DNA of 64,000 nt from Micromonospora sp. WMMD1102. GTDB taxonomy: Bacteria > Actinomycetota > Actinomycetes > Mycobacteriales > Micromonosporaceae. Positions 1 through 9,198 of the stretch are shown piece by piece. Every line of letters starts with the position of its first letter. The stretch's first letter is position 1. Position numbers and translations under genes: made by a program. Location: assembly GCF_029626265.1 (NCBI RefSeq), contig NZ_JARUBN010000001.1:5149001-5213000 (forward strand), written 5' to 3'. The notes under the pieces are model-generated. The model was given only the letters and a program-made list of their open reading frames with translations, had not been told where the DNA came from and did not search any database.

Positions 1-292
1 GCGCCCACGGCCGGGCGGCACGCAGCCGGCGCTGCCGGGCCCGGCGGGTGAACCGGCGGACCGACGGCGGTACCGCGTCGGAACCGGCCCGGACCAGTCG
101 CCAGCCCCGGTCCGCACCGCGACCCGTGGCCGACCGGCCGGCCCCCGGACGGCCCGCGCCGGACCGGGTGCCGGTGCCGCCCGGACCACCCCGGCCGGAG
201 CGGCCGGCTCCCCGGCCGGCCGGCGGAGCACCGCCGGACCGGCCGCCCGGGGCCGGACCACCGGAGCGGCCCCGGGAGGTGCCCGGGCTCAT
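1..292 (-). CDS. ftsQ: Cell division protein FtsQ, N-terminal part (runs off the left edge)
   Basis: The ATG at 292 overlaps the murC stop by four bases (ATGA), and the frame stays open to the window edge. Ninety-seven codons are visible. They encode a Gly/Arg/Pro-rich cytoplasmic tail that ends in a basic stretch (RRLRAARPWA), which usually sits just before the single membrane helix of actinobacterial FtsQ. FtsQ belongs to the FtsQ-FtsL-FtsB divisome subcomplex and would continue with a POTRA domain outside the membrane. Position after murC, the overlap, and the basic pre-membrane motif support the call. The membrane segment and POTRA domain lie outside the window, so this is a placement-based assignment with partial sequence support. 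Confidence 0.75.
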   Translation of the reverse strand, partial: MSPGTSRGRSGGPAPGGRSGGAPPAGRGAGRSGRGGPGGTGTRSGAGRPGAGRSATGRGADRGWRLVRAGSDAVPPSVRRFTRRARQRRLRAARPWA

Positions 293-1788
293 CCGGCGTC
301 GCTGGCTGCCCCGGCCCCGTGCGGGGTCGCCCCGGCGCGCTGCCCGGCCGCCCCCGGCTGGCCGGCGGCCGAGCCGCCGGCCAGCGCGTCGAGCAGCTCG
401 TCGCCCATCAGCGAGATCGGCGGCGCGCCCATCGTCACCACCACGTCACCCCGGCGGGCCCGCCGGGTCACCTCGGCCGGTACGTCCGCCCAGGACGGCA
501 GGAAGACCTTCCGCTCGGCCGGCAACCCGACCGCGTCGGTGAGCGCCGCGCCGCCCTCGCCGGGAGCCCGCACCTCGCCCGGACCGAAGACCTCCAGCAC
601 CACCACCTCGTCGGCGATGGCCAGCGCGGCGGCGAGTTCGGTCTGCAGGTCCCGGGTGCGGTAGACCCGGTACGGCTGGAAGACCACGATCAGCCGGCCG
701 TCGCCGGCCACCTCCCGCAGGGTCTTCAGCGCGGCCGTCATCGAGGTCGGGTGGTAGGCGTACTCGTCGTAGACGTAGACGCCGGCCGCCACCCCCTTGC
801 GCTCGAACCGGCGGCGTACCCCGGGGAAGGAGGCGAGCGTCGACGTCACCGAATCCATCGGCAGGCCAAGCTTGCGGGCGGTGAGCACCGCCGAGGCGCT
901 GTTCAGCCCGATGTGCGCGCCGGGCACCGGCAGCCGGATCTCGCCCAGCGGCTCGCCGTGCAGGGTGGCGAGATAGCGTACGCCGCCAGCCGACGAGACG
1001 ATGTCGGTCAGCCGCAGGTCGGCGTCCTCCGCCGTGCCGTAGGTGTGCACGGTCCGCCCCTCGACGCGCAGCGTCTCCGCCATCCGCCGGGTGCCCTGGT
1101 CGTCCGCGCAGGTCACCACGAAACCCTCCGGATCGGTCAGCCGGGCGAAGTCGGCGAACGCCTCCTCCAGCCCGGCGTAGTCGCCGTAGGTGTTCAGGTG
1201 GTCCTCGTCGATGTTCGTGATGATCGAGACGTACGGCCGGTAGAGCAGGAAGGAGCGGTCGCTCTCGTCGGCCTCGGCGACGAAGTACTCCCCGCTGCCG
1301 TGGTGGGCGTTCGACCCCACCTCGGAGATCTCGCCGCCGATCACGAACGACGGGTCCTGGCCGGCGTGCTGGAGGATCAGCGTCACCATCGAGGTGGTGG
1401 TGGTCTTGCCGTGCGTGCCGGCGACCGCGATGGTGCGCCGGCCGGTCATCGCGGCAGCCAGCGCCTCCGAGCGGTGCAGCACCCGCAGCCCGCGCTCCCG
1501 GGCGGTGACCAGCTCCAGGTGGTCCTGCGGGATGGCGGTGGAATAGACCACGGTGTCGACGCCGTCCAGGTTGGTCGGCTCGTGGCTCATGTGGATGGTG
1601 CCGCCCAGCGCCCGCAGCCCGGCCAGCGCCGGCCACTCCCGCAGCTCGCTGCCGGAGACCCGCAGCCCCCGGGTGAGCAGCAACCGGGCCAGCCCGCTCA
1701 TGCCGACCCCGCCGACCCCGATCAGGTGGATGCTGCCCAGATCCTCGGCGGAGAGCGTGCCGACCGGGCTGAACTGCGCGGTGTTCAT
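289..1788 (-). CDS. murC: UDP-N-acetylmuramate--L-alanine ligase MurC
   Basis: MurC adds L-alanine to UDP-MurNAc, the first amino acid of the peptidoglycan stem peptide, in the cytoplasm. The protein has 499 residues. It shows the N-terminal Rossmann motif GVGGVGMSG (about 24-32), the Mur-ligase P-loop GTHGKTTTT (124-132), and the central and C-terminal Mur domains. The last 35 residues are Ala/Gly-rich and probably disordered. I chose the ATG at 1788 because the protein then begins MNTAQFSP, just ahead of the Rossmann strand, with GGAAGG about ten bases upstream. An in-frame start at 1860 would add 24 unlikely residues. It lies between murG and ftsQ in the dcw operon and overlaps ftsQ by four bases. 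Confidence 0.95.
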   Translation of the reverse strand: MNTAQFSPVGTLSAEDLGSIHLIGVGGVGMSGLARLLLTRGLRVSGSELREWPALAGLRALGGTIHMSHEPTNLDGVDTVVYSTAIPQDHLELVTARERGLRVLHRSEALAAAMTGRRTIAVAGTHGKTTTTSMVTLILQHAGQDPSFVIGGEISEVGSNAHHGSGEYFVAEADESDRSFLLYRPYVSIITNIDEDHLNTYGDYAGLEEAFADFARLTDPEGFVVTCADDQGTRRMAETLRVEGRTVHTYGTAEDADLRLTDIVSSAGGVRYLATLHGEPLGEIRLPVPGAHIGLNSASAVLTARKLGLPMDSVTSTLASFPGVRRRFERKGVAAGVYVYDEYAYHPTSMTAALKTLREVAGDGRLIVVFQPYRVYRTRDLQTELAAALAIADEVVVLEVFGPGEVRAPGEGGAALTDAVGLPAERKVFLPSWADVPAEVTRRARRGDVVVTMGAPPISLMGDELLDALAGGSAAGQPGAAGQRAGATPHGAGAASDAG

Positions 1789-1924
1789 GACACCAGCCTT
1801 CCACTCGGAATCCGTCCGGTCACCGGGATGCCCAGCTCGGCCACCCCGATTCCAGCCCACCTACTCATCGGGCGGGCTTTCGTTCGCGACTGCGGGGCTC
1901 GCAAACCCGGCTCACTCCTCGCGC

Positions 1925-3031
1925 TCACCGGGCCACCGCCTCGTAGACGAAGTCGAGCAGGGCCTCGTCGCCGTCCCGCCGGCCGTAGGCTGCCGCGGCG
2001 GCGCCCATCGCGGCCAGCCGGTGCGGGTCGCGGATCAACGGGATCACGGTCCGCTCGACCCAGGCGGCGGTCATCTCGGAGTCGTCGACGAGCAGCCCGC
2101 CGCCGGCCTCCACCACCGGCAGGGCGTTGCGCTTCTGCTCCTGGTTGCTGTGCGGGTACGGCACGTAGACCGTGGGCAGCCCGATCGCCGCCACCTCCGC
2201 GCAGGTCATCGCCCCGCCCCGGCCCAGCATCAGGTCGGCGGCGGCGTACCCCAGCTCCATCTGGGAGAGGTACGGCAAGGTCACGTACGGCACCGGCAGG
2301 TCGTGCGGCACCTGCACCGGCTCGTTGCGGGCGCCGATCACGTGCAGCACCTGCACCCCGGCGGCGGCGAGCGACTTCGCCGCACCGGCCACCGCCAGGT
2401 TGATCGAGCGGGCGCCCTGCGAACCACCGGCCACGAAGAGGGTCGGCAGGTCCGGGTGCAGGCCGAACTGCTGGCGGGCCGCCGCACGCTGCGCCACCCG
2501 GTCGAGCGTGCTGATGCCGCGGCGCAGCGGCACCCCGACCACCCGGGCGCCGCGCAGCGACTCGGCCTGGGCCGGCTGGTGCGGGAAGCCGACCGCCACG
2601 TGCTTGGTGAACTTCATGCCGAGCCGGTTGGCCACCCCCGGCGGCACGTTCACCTCGTGGATCACGATCGGCAGCTCGCGGCGCCACGCGGCGAGATAGG
2701 CGGGCACCGAGACGTAGCCGCCGAACCCGATGACGACGTTGGCGCGGACCTCGTCGATCACCTTTCCGGCGGCCCGGGCGGCTTTCCACATCCGGTCCGG
2801 AGTACGCATCAGGTTCATGTTTACCGACCGGGGGAGCTGGTAGGCCGGGATCTGCCGCAGATCGTAGCCGTGCGGCGGAATCAGCTCGTTCTCCAACCCT
2901 TTCGGGGTGCCGACGCAGGTGATCCGTACTCCCGGGTCGTGCCGGCGCAGGCAGTCGGCGAAGGCCAGCAACGGGTAGATGTGCCCACCCGTGCCTCCTC
3001 CCGCTAGCACCACCGACCGCAGCGGACCCAT
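1925..3031 (-). CDS. murG: Lipid II synthase MurG (GT28 glycosyltransferase)
   Basis: MurG transfers GlcNAc from UDP-GlcNAc to lipid I on the inner membrane face, giving lipid II. The protein has 368 residues and two GT28 Rossmann domains. It carries the signature GGTGGHIYP near residue 10, a second Gly-rich motif (GGSQGARSIN), and the sugar-nucleotide motif in the C-terminal half (GRGGAMTCAE, then PYPHSNQEQKRNA). The start is fixed by TGATG: the ftsW stop (3031-3033) and the murG ATG share one base, so the two are translationally coupled. Much longer open reading upstream in this frame is antisense or shadow sequence. A 136-base gap separates it from murC. Confidence 0.95.
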   Translation of the reverse strand: MGPLRSVVLAGGGTGGHIYPLLAFADCLRRHDPGVRITCVGTPKGLENELIPPHGYDLRQIPAYQLPRSVNMNLMRTPDRMWKAARAAGKVIDEVRANVVIGFGGYVSVPAYLAAWRRELPIVIHEVNVPPGVANRLGMKFTKHVAVGFPHQPAQAESLRGARVVGVPLRRGISTLDRVAQRAAARQQFGLHPDLPTLFVAGGSQGARSINLAVAGAAKSLAAAGVQVLHVIGARNEPVQVPHDLPVPYVTLPYLSQMELGYAAADLMLGRGGAMTCAEVAAIGLPTVYVPYPHSNQEQKRNALPVVEAGGGLLVDDSEMTAAWVERTVIPLIRDPHRLAAMGAAAAAYGRRDGDEALLDFVYEAVAR

Positions 3032-4728
3032 CAGCGTCTCCTCTCGCTCGCCGTACCGGCGCGCCCTCGCCCCGCCCGGCCACCTGCTGGCCCGGCCTCG
3101 GGTTCCCGCCGCCGCCCGGTTCCGGGTCTGGAAGCGGGCTCCCGGTCGGCCGGCGCGGGTAGCTTCCCACGGCGGCGCGCCGAGGGAAGCGGCGGCAGCG
3201 GGGCCCAGAGTAGCCGTACCCATCGGGGCGCCGGACGGGCGTGCAGGGCCCGTGCGGCATCCGGTTCGGCGCGGGCGAACGAGGCGAGCATGCCGATCGC
3301 GGCCAGCGTCACCACCAGGGCGCTGCCGCCGTCGGAGATGAACGGCAGCGGCAGGCCGGTGATCGGCAGTAGCCCGACCACACCGCCGATGTTGATCACC
3401 GCCTGGCTGACCAGCCAGGCGGTCGCGGCGGTGGCGGCCAGCCGGCGGAACGGGTCGGCGACCCGGCGGGCGATCCGCAGGCCGCTGTACGCCAGCACCG
3501 CGAACAGGGTCAGCACCACGGCACAGCCCACCACGCCCAGCTCCTCGGCGAGGATGGCGAAGATGAAGTCGTTGTGCGCCTCGGGCAGCCAGTTCCACTT
3601 CAGGCTGCTCTTGCCCAGCCCGACGCCGAACCAGCCGCCGTTGTCGATCGCGTACCGGGCCTGGAGGTACTGGTAGCAGTCGGTGAGCCCACACTCGTCC
3701 GGCGGCGGCGGGTTGAAGAACATGGTGAGCCGGGCCAGCCGGTAGTTCTCGGCGTCCTCGTCGCCGGAGCCGGCGCCGATCGAGGCGGCGGCGACCAGCA
3801 GCCCGACGCCGGCCAGCCCGAGGACCGTCAGGGTGGCGAAGATCCGCTTGCGGATGCCGGCCGCCCAGAGCAGCCCGACCACCACGGCGAGCAGGCAGAG
3901 CATGGTGCCCAGGTCGTTGTAACCGACCAGCAGGAAGAGCAGGCCGACCACCGGGAAGAGCGGGGTGGCCAGTTCCCGCCACCAGCCGAGCGCGGCGCCC
4001 TTGCGGGCGATCATGTCGGCGCCCCAGAGCACCAGGCCGAACTTGGCCAGCTCGCTGGGCTGCACCTGGATCGGGCCGATGTAGAGCCAGAGCATCCAGG
4101 CCTCGAGCGGGCCGAGGGTGGCGTCCGCCTTGCCGTTGAGCTTGTCCCACAGGTGCAGCACGTCCAGCACCACCAGCAGCACCACCGAGACGGCCAGGGT
4201 GGGCAGCCCGACCGCCCGGAAGGTCCGGGCCGGCAGGCGTTGGCAGATCCAGAAGGCACCCAGCCCGATCAGGGCGAAGAGCGCCTGCTTGGCCAGCATC
4301 GCGAAGGCGTTCCCGTCGCTGGCGTACGCCCGGACGCTGGTCGCGGAGAAGACCATCGTCAGGCCGATCAGCAGCAGCAGTCCGGAGCTTGCGATGAGCA
4401 GGTAGTAGGAGGCGAGCGGCCGGGCCAGCAGCCCGCGCAGCGCGGCCAGCCCGCCGGCCAGGTCGACCCCGGCCGGCGCGTCCGCCGGACGTGTGCCGGC
4501 CGGTGAGCCCGCCGGGCGTGCCCCGGCAGCTGTGGCCGCCGCGCGTGTCCCGGTCGGAGCGGCCGCCGGGCGTGTCCCGGCCGGTGCGCCGGGCCGGCGG
4601 GCGGGCGGCGCCACCGGTTGTTGCTCGCCCGCGGCTCGTGCCCCGGCCGGTGGGCGTACCCCGGCCGGGTCGACACCGCCCTCGGCGCGCCCGGCCGGCG
4701 CCTTGCGTCCTGGCTGTTCCCCGGTCAC
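3031..4728 (-). CDS. ftsW: Septal SEDS glycosyltransferase FtsW
   Basis: FtsW polymerises lipid II at the septum together with the transpeptidase FtsI. The 565-residue protein has ten predicted hydrophobic helices between about residues 105 and 480. It contains the SEDS motif region QPSELAKFG and the late signature GLPLPFISDGGSALV. The first 95 residues form a cytoplasmic Ala/Pro/Arg/Gly tail made of degenerate GTRPA-like repeats, and the last 85 are basic and low complexity. The GTG start at 4728 has GAGGAG about eleven bases upstream. It is preceded by a 183-base gap after mraY, where murD would be expected, and shares its stop base with murG. Confidence 0.92.
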   Translation of the reverse strand: MTGEQPGRKAPAGRAEGGVDPAGVRPPAGARAAGEQQPVAPPARRPGAPAGTRPAAAPTGTRAAATAAGARPAGSPAGTRPADAPAGVDLAGGLAALRGLLARPLASYYLLIASSGLLLLIGLTMVFSATSVRAYASDGNAFAMLAKQALFALIGLGAFWICQRLPARTFRAVGLPTLAVSVVLLVVLDVLHLWDKLNGKADATLGPLEAWMLWLYIGPIQVQPSELAKFGLVLWGADMIARKGAALGWWRELATPLFPVVGLLFLLVGYNDLGTMLCLLAVVVGLLWAAGIRKRIFATLTVLGLAGVGLLVAAASIGAGSGDEDAENYRLARLTMFFNPPPPDECGLTDCYQYLQARYAIDNGGWFGVGLGKSSLKWNWLPEAHNDFIFAILAEELGVVGCAVVLTLFAVLAYSGLRIARRVADPFRRLAATAATAWLVSQAVINIGGVVGLLPITGLPLPFISDGGSALVVTLAAIGMLASFARAEPDAARALHARPAPRWVRLLWAPLPPLPSARRRGKLPAPADREPASRPGTGRRREPEAGPAGGRAGRGRAGTASERRR

Positions 4729-4911
4729 CGCGCCGTCTCCTCGTCCTCCCCCACCCGCCCATCATCGACGCTGGTCCGGCCACCCCGGCGCAGGTGACCG
4801 GCCGGCGTGTCGGGACCGGCACGGCGTGTCCCGGACCGGTGACGCACCGGTGACGGGCGGCCTGGGAGGGGGACCTGGTTCGGCGTGTGTGGGCGCCGCC
4901 CGGTTCCCGGG
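4729..4911. other. Non-coding gap where murD is normally found
   Basis: These 183 bases separate mraY from ftsW. In most actinobacterial dcw clusters murD, about 1.4 kb, lies here. No Mur-ligase P-loop or other recognisable murD fragment can be read in any frame. The stretch is GC-rich and contains short repeated words such as GTGTC-GGACCGG, plus the ftsW ribosome-binding site. Confidence 0.6.
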
Positions 4912-6015
4912 TCAGGTGACGGCGGCGAGGAACTCGCTGTAGAAGAGGCCGAGGGCGATCGCCACCCCGATCCCGGCGATGATCCAGAACCGGACGACGA
5001 TGTTGACCTCGCTCCATCCGGCCAGCTCGAAGTGGTGCTGGAGCGGCGACATCCGGAAGACCCGTTTGCCGGTGGTCCGGAACGAGATGATCTGGATGAC
5101 CACCGACATCGTGATGATCACGAAGAGGCCGCCGAGGATCAGCAGCAGCAGGAGCGTCCGGGTGGCCATCGCCATCCCGGCGATCAGCCCGCCCAGGCCG
5201 AGCGCCCCGGTGTCACCCATGAAGATCCGGGCCGGCGAGGTGTTCCACCAGAGGAAACCGACACAGGCCCCGGCCGCCGCCCCGGCGATCAGGGCGATCT
5301 CCAGCGGATCTCGCACCTCGTAGCAGTACGCGCCGCCCCGGGCGTAGTCGGTGTCCGCGCACCAGTGCCGGTACTGCCAGAACGCGATCAGGGCGTACGC
5401 GGCCAGCACCATCACCGAGGCACCGGTGGCCAGCCCGTCCAGCCCGTCGGTCAGGTTCACCCCGTTGGTGGTCGCCATCACCACGAAGATGAAGATGACG
5501 ACCGAGGCGACCTTGCCGACCTCCAGCGCGTTGATGTCCCGGATGAAGGAGAGCGCGGTGCTGCCGACGGTCACCCCCGCCGTGCTCGGGAAATAGAGCG
5601 CCACCACCCCGAAGACCGCACCGACGAGTATCTGGCCGAGCAGCTTGCCCCGCTTGTTCAGCCCGGCGCTGTTGCGCTTGCGCACCTTGAGGAAGTCGTC
5701 GATGAAACCGACCGCGCCGGAGAAGACCATCAGGCCCAGCAGCACCAGGGCGGTGATGGTCGGGGTGACCTGGGCGATCTGCGCCTCGGGCAGGGTGGTC
5801 AGGGCGAGGTGCCCGGCCACGTACGCGATCACCGTGGCGACGATGAAGACCACGCCGCCCATCGTCGGGGTGCCCTTCTTGCCCTGGTGCATCACCGGAC
5901 CCTCGGCCCGGATCGGCTGCCCGGCCTTGAGCCGGGTGAAGACCTTGATCGCGACCGGTGTGACGAAGAGCGAGATCAGGAACGCCACGAAGATGGCGAC
6001 GATTACCGCCCTCAC
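4912..6015 (-). CDS. mraY: Phospho-MurNAc-pentapeptide translocase MraY
   Basis: MraY transfers phospho-MurNAc-pentapeptide to undecaprenyl phosphate, making lipid I in the plasma membrane. The 367-residue polytopic protein has about ten hydrophobic helices. Family motifs are visible: [15 protein letters not shown] N-terminal loop, GFIDDFLKV (the paired Asp of the active site), [22 protein letters not shown], and SPLQHHFEL near the C terminus. The ATG at 6015 gives a protein starting [12 protein letters not shown]. Length and motifs match the family. It follows murF with a 133-base spacer containing a partly duplicated GGCGCGGAGCACCGGGC word. Confidence 0.95.
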   Translation of the reverse strand: MRAVIVAIFVAFLISLFVTPVAIKVFTRLKAGQPIRAEGPVMHQGKKGTPTMGGVVFIVATVIAYVAGHLALTTLPEAQIAQVTPTITALVLLGLMVFSGAVGFIDDFLKVRKRNSAGLNKRGKLLGQILVGAVFGVVALYFPSTAGVTVGSTALSFIRDINALEVGKVASVVIFIFVVMATTNGVNLTDGLDGLATGASVMVLAAYALIAFWQYRHWCADTDYARGGAYCYEVRDPLEIALIAGAAAGACVGFLWWNTSPARIFMGDTGALGLGGLIAGMAMATRTLLLLLILGGLFVIITMSVVIQIISFRTTGKRVFRMSPLQHHFELAGWSEVNIVVRFWIIAGIGVAIALGLFYSEFLAAVT

Positions 6016-6148
6016 GCCGGCACGCCTTCCGCCGCGACCGACCCGACGCCGGCGGCGGCGCGGAGCACCGGGCCGACCTCGGAGGCGGCGCGGAGCACCG
6101 GGCGGACCCCGGTGCCGCCGTACGCCGCGGCGACCGCGCCCGGCCCGC

Positions 6149-7555
6149 TCATCGGGACCCGTTCCCGGGCTGGACCGCCTCGGCGCGCAGCGCGTCGGCC
6201 ACCTCCCAGGTGCGATAGCGCGAGCCCTTCACCAGGACGACGTCGCCCGGCCGCAAGTCGCGGCGCAGCGCCTCGACCGCCGCCGCCTGATCGGTAACCA
6301 GCACCGACTCTCCTCCCCAATTCGCCATCGCCACCGCGCCGTCGTGGATCGGCGCGGCCGGCTCGCCGACCACGATCAACCGGTCGACGCCCAGCTCGGC
6401 CGCGAGCCGGCCGACCTGCTCGTGCCCGTCCCGTTCGAAATCGCCCAGCTCGGCCATGTAGCCGAGCACCGCCAGGGTGCGCCGCCGCTCGCCCATCCCG
6501 GCCAGCGCCCGCAGCGCGGCGGAGGTCGAGGCGGGATTGGCGTTGTAGGAGTCATCGATCACCGTCACCCCGTCGGTGCGGTCGAAGACGTCCATCCGGC
6601 GGGTCGAGGGCAGCCCGAGCCGGCCGAGCGCCTCGGCCAGCTCGGCGAGCGGCATGCCGAGTTCCCGGGCCACCGCCGCCGCCGCCAGCGAGTTGCCGAC
6701 CTGGTGCCGGCCGCTGATCCCGAGCCGGACCGCCGCCCGGCCCTCTCGCGTGACCAGGGTGTACGACGCCCGCCCGCGATCGTCGAGCCGGACCTCCTCG
6801 GCCCGCACCTCGGCGTCGGCGGCCTCGCCGACCAGTACGGTCCGGGCGGCGGTGCGGGTGGTCATCGCGCGTACCCGCTCGTCGTCGGCGTTCAGCACGG
6901 CCAGCCCGTCGGCCGGCAGCCCCTCGACCAACTCGCCCTTCGCCTGGGCGATCGCCTCCTGCGAACCGAACTCGCCGATGTGCGACACGCCCACGTTGAG
7001 CACCACGGCGATCCGGGGCGGCGCGATCTCGCACAGGTAGCGGACGTGTCCCAGCCCCCGGGCACCCTTCTCCAGCACCAGGAACCGGGTCTCGCCGTCG
7101 GCCTGCAACGCCGTGTACGGGTGCCCCAGCTCGTTGTTGAACGAGCCGGGCGGCGCCACCGTGCGGCCGAGCCGGGCGGTGAGCTGGGCGACCAGGTCCT
7201 TGGTGGTGGTCTTGCCGGAGGAGCCGGTCAGCCCGATCACGGTCAGCTCGGGAAGCCGGTCCAGCACCGTCCGGGCCAGCCGGCCGAGTGCGGCCCGGGG
7301 GTCGTCGACGAGCACCATCGGCACGCGATCGACCTCGCGGGAGCCGAGCACCGCGACCGCGCCGCCGTCGGCGACCGCCGCCGCCGCGAAGTCGTGCCCG
7401 TCGACCTTCTCGCCGGGAAAGGCCACGAAGAGCCCGCCGGGGCGCACCTTGCGGGAGTCGAACTCGACCGGGCCGGTGATCCGGACCGTCGGGTCGGCCG
7501 CGACCAGCCGGCCGTCGACGGCGGTGGCCAGCTCGGCCAGGGTCAGCGGGATCAT
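6149..7555 (-). CDS. murF: UDP-MurNAc-tripeptide--D-alanyl-D-alanine ligase MurF
   Basis: MurF adds D-Ala-D-Ala to the UDP-MurNAc-tripeptide. The 468-residue protein starts [10 protein letters not shown] and has the N-terminal MurE/F-type substrate domain ([14 protein letters not shown]), the P-loop GSSGKTTTK (about 111-119), and the central motif [10 protein letters not shown] near the ADP site. The ATG at 7555 overlaps the murE stop by four bases (ATGA), which decides the start over a longer open frame that extends to 8362. It lies between murE and mraY in the dcw operon. Confidence 0.95.
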   Translation of the reverse strand: MIPLTLAELATAVDGRLVAADPTVRITGPVEFDSRKVRPGGLFVAFPGEKVDGHDFAAAAVADGGAVAVLGSREVDRVPMVLVDDPRAALGRLARTVLDRLPELTVIGLTGSSGKTTTKDLVAQLTARLGRTVAPPGSFNNELGHPYTALQADGETRFLVLEKGARGLGHVRYLCEIAPPRIAVVLNVGVSHIGEFGSQEAIAQAKGELVEGLPADGLAVLNADDERVRAMTTRTAARTVLVGEAADAEVRAEEVRLDDRGRASYTLVTREGRAAVRLGISGRHQVGNSLAAAAVARELGMPLAELAEALGRLGLPSTRRMDVFDRTDGVTVIDDSYNANPASTSAALRALAGMGERRRTLAVLGYMAELGDFERDGHEQVGRLAAELGVDRLIVVGEPAAPIHDGAVAMANWGGESVLVTDQAAAVEALRRDLRPGDVVLVKGSRYRTWEVADALRAEAVQPGNGSR

Positions 7556-9084
7556 CGGCGGCCCTCCACCAGGTTGCCGAACCGGGCGGCGAGCGCGGCG
7601 GCCAGCTCGACCCGGTCGTCGAACGGGTACGTCCGGCCGGCGATCTCCTGGCCGCGCTCGTGCCCCTTGCCGAGTACCGCGACCACGTCGCCGGGCTCGG
7701 CCAGCCGGACCGCCTCGTCGATGGCGGCCCGCCGGCCGGCCACCTCGCGCACCCGGTCCGGTCCGCCGTCGCGCTCGGCCCCGCGCCGCACCTCGGCCCG
7801 GATCATCTCGGGGTCCTCGCTGCGCGGGTTGTCGTCGGTGACCACCACCAGGTCGGCGCCGGCCGACGCGGCGGAACCCATCAGCGGGCGTTTGCCGTGG
7901 TCCCGGTCGCCGCCGGAGCCGAGCACGCAGATCAGCCGGTTGCCGGCGCCGGTCAGGTCGCGCAGCGCGGTGAGCGCCGCCACCACCGCGTCCGGGGTGT
8001 GCGCGAAGTCGACGACCCCGCGCACCGGGCCGGGCGCCTCGACCAGTTCCAGCCGGCCGGGCACTCCCGGGCAGGCGGCCACGCCCCGGGCCGCGACCAC
8101 CGGATCGATCCCGGCCCCGACCAGGGTGGCGATCGCCAGCAGCGCGTTCGCCACGTTGTGCCGGCCGGGCAGCGCCACCCCCGCCTCGACCGCCGTGCCG
8201 TGCGGGCCGTGCGCGGTGAAGGTCTGGGTGTAGCCGGACTCCCGGACCGCGTCGGCCCACCAGGTCGCGGCCGGGTCGCCGGCAGCCGAGTAGGTGACGG
8301 TGCCGGGCCGGCGCAGCGGCACCAGCGCCGGGTCGTCGTGGTTGAGCACCTCGACGTCGCACCGCCCGTCGAAGAGCCGCGCCTTGGCCGCGAAGTAGTC
8401 GGCGACGTCAGCGTGGAAGTCCAGGTGGTCGTGGCCGAAGTTGGTGTACCCGCCGACGGTGAAGCGGACGCCGCCGACCCGCCCCATCGCCAGGGCGTGG
8501 CTGGAGACCTCCATCGCGACCGCGGTGACGCCGCGTTCCCGGGCCGCCGCGAGCATGGCGTGCAGGTCGGTGGCCTCCGGGGTGGTCCGGACGCTGGCCA
8601 CCACCAGGTCGCCGAGCCGGCACTCCACGGTGCCGATCAGCCCGGTGACCTCCCCGGCGGCACGCAGCCCGGACTCGATCAGGTAGGTGGTGCTGGTCTT
8701 GCCGGCGGTGCCGGTGATCCCGATGACGGTCAGTCCGGCGGTCGGGTCGCCATAGACCGCGCCGGCCAGTTCGCCGAGCACGGCCCGCGGCTCCGGCACC
8801 ACCAGGGCGGGCAGCCCTGCCTCGGCCGCCGCCGGGGCGCCGGCCGGATCGGTGAGTACGGCCACCGCGCCGGCCTCCGCCGCCGGGGCCACGAACTCGG
8901 CGCCGTGCCGACGGGCACCCGGTAGCGCCGCGTAGAGGTCGCCGGGACGCACCTCGGCGCTGGCGTGGGTCACACCGGTGACGGCCAGGCCGGCGGCTTC
9001 CGGCGGCGACTCGGCGGCGACTCGCGCGGCGAGGTCGGCGAGCCGGACCGGTGTCACGGCGCGGGGACGGGGATTGCCGGGCAC
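7552..9084 (-). CDS. murE: UDP-MurNAc-L-Ala-D-Glu--meso-diaminopimelate ligase MurE
   Basis: MurE adds the third stem-peptide residue. The DNPR motif (about 418-421, in the context DDNPRSEDP) is the known signature for meso-diaminopimelate binding, so this organism is predicted to use meso-DAP rather than lysine. The 510-residue protein has the P-loop GTAGKTSTT (about 125-133) and the typical MEVSSHAL and GHDHLDFH motifs. I chose the GTG at 9084 (protein starting VPGNPRP) from remembered relatives. Another GTG at 9123 would add 13 residues and has no better ribosome-binding site. It overlaps murF by four bases. Confidence 0.93.
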   Translation of the reverse strand: MPGNPRPRAVTPVRLADLAARVAAESPPEAAGLAVTGVTHASAEVRPGDLYAALPGARRHGAEFVAPAAEAGAVAVLTDPAGAPAAAEAGLPALVVPEPRAVLGELAGAVYGDPTAGLTVIGITGTAGKTSTTYLIESGLRAAGEVTGLIGTVECRLGDLVVASVRTTPEATDLHAMLAAARERGVTAVAMEVSSHALAMGRVGGVRFTVGGYTNFGHDHLDFHADVADYFAAKARLFDGRCDVEVLNHDDPALVPLRRPGTVTYSAAGDPAATWWADAVRESGYTQTFTAHGPHGTAVEAGVALPGRHNVANALLAIATLVGAGIDPVVAARGVAACPGVPGRLELVEAPGPVRGVVDFAHTPDAVVAALTALRDLTGAGNRLICVLGSGGDRDHGKRPLMGSAASAGADLVVVTDDNPRSEDPEMIRAEVRRGAERDGGPDRVREVAGRRAAIDEAVRLAEPGDVVAVLGKGHERGQEIAGRTYPFDDRVELAAALAARFGNLVEGRR

Positions 9085-9198
9085 GGCGTCAGACCCTACC
9101 CCGTCCGGGGGTCCACCCCGCACAGCCGCCCCGGTGGTTTGCCCGCACCTCCCGATGATGTCCCGTTTCGGCAGGTCATTGCGGATAGTTTCGGCAGG

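Noticed and set aside
319..2403. Plus-strand open frame of 694 codons antisense to murC and murG
   Set aside because: No recognisable domain. The opposite strand has complete Mur enzymes.
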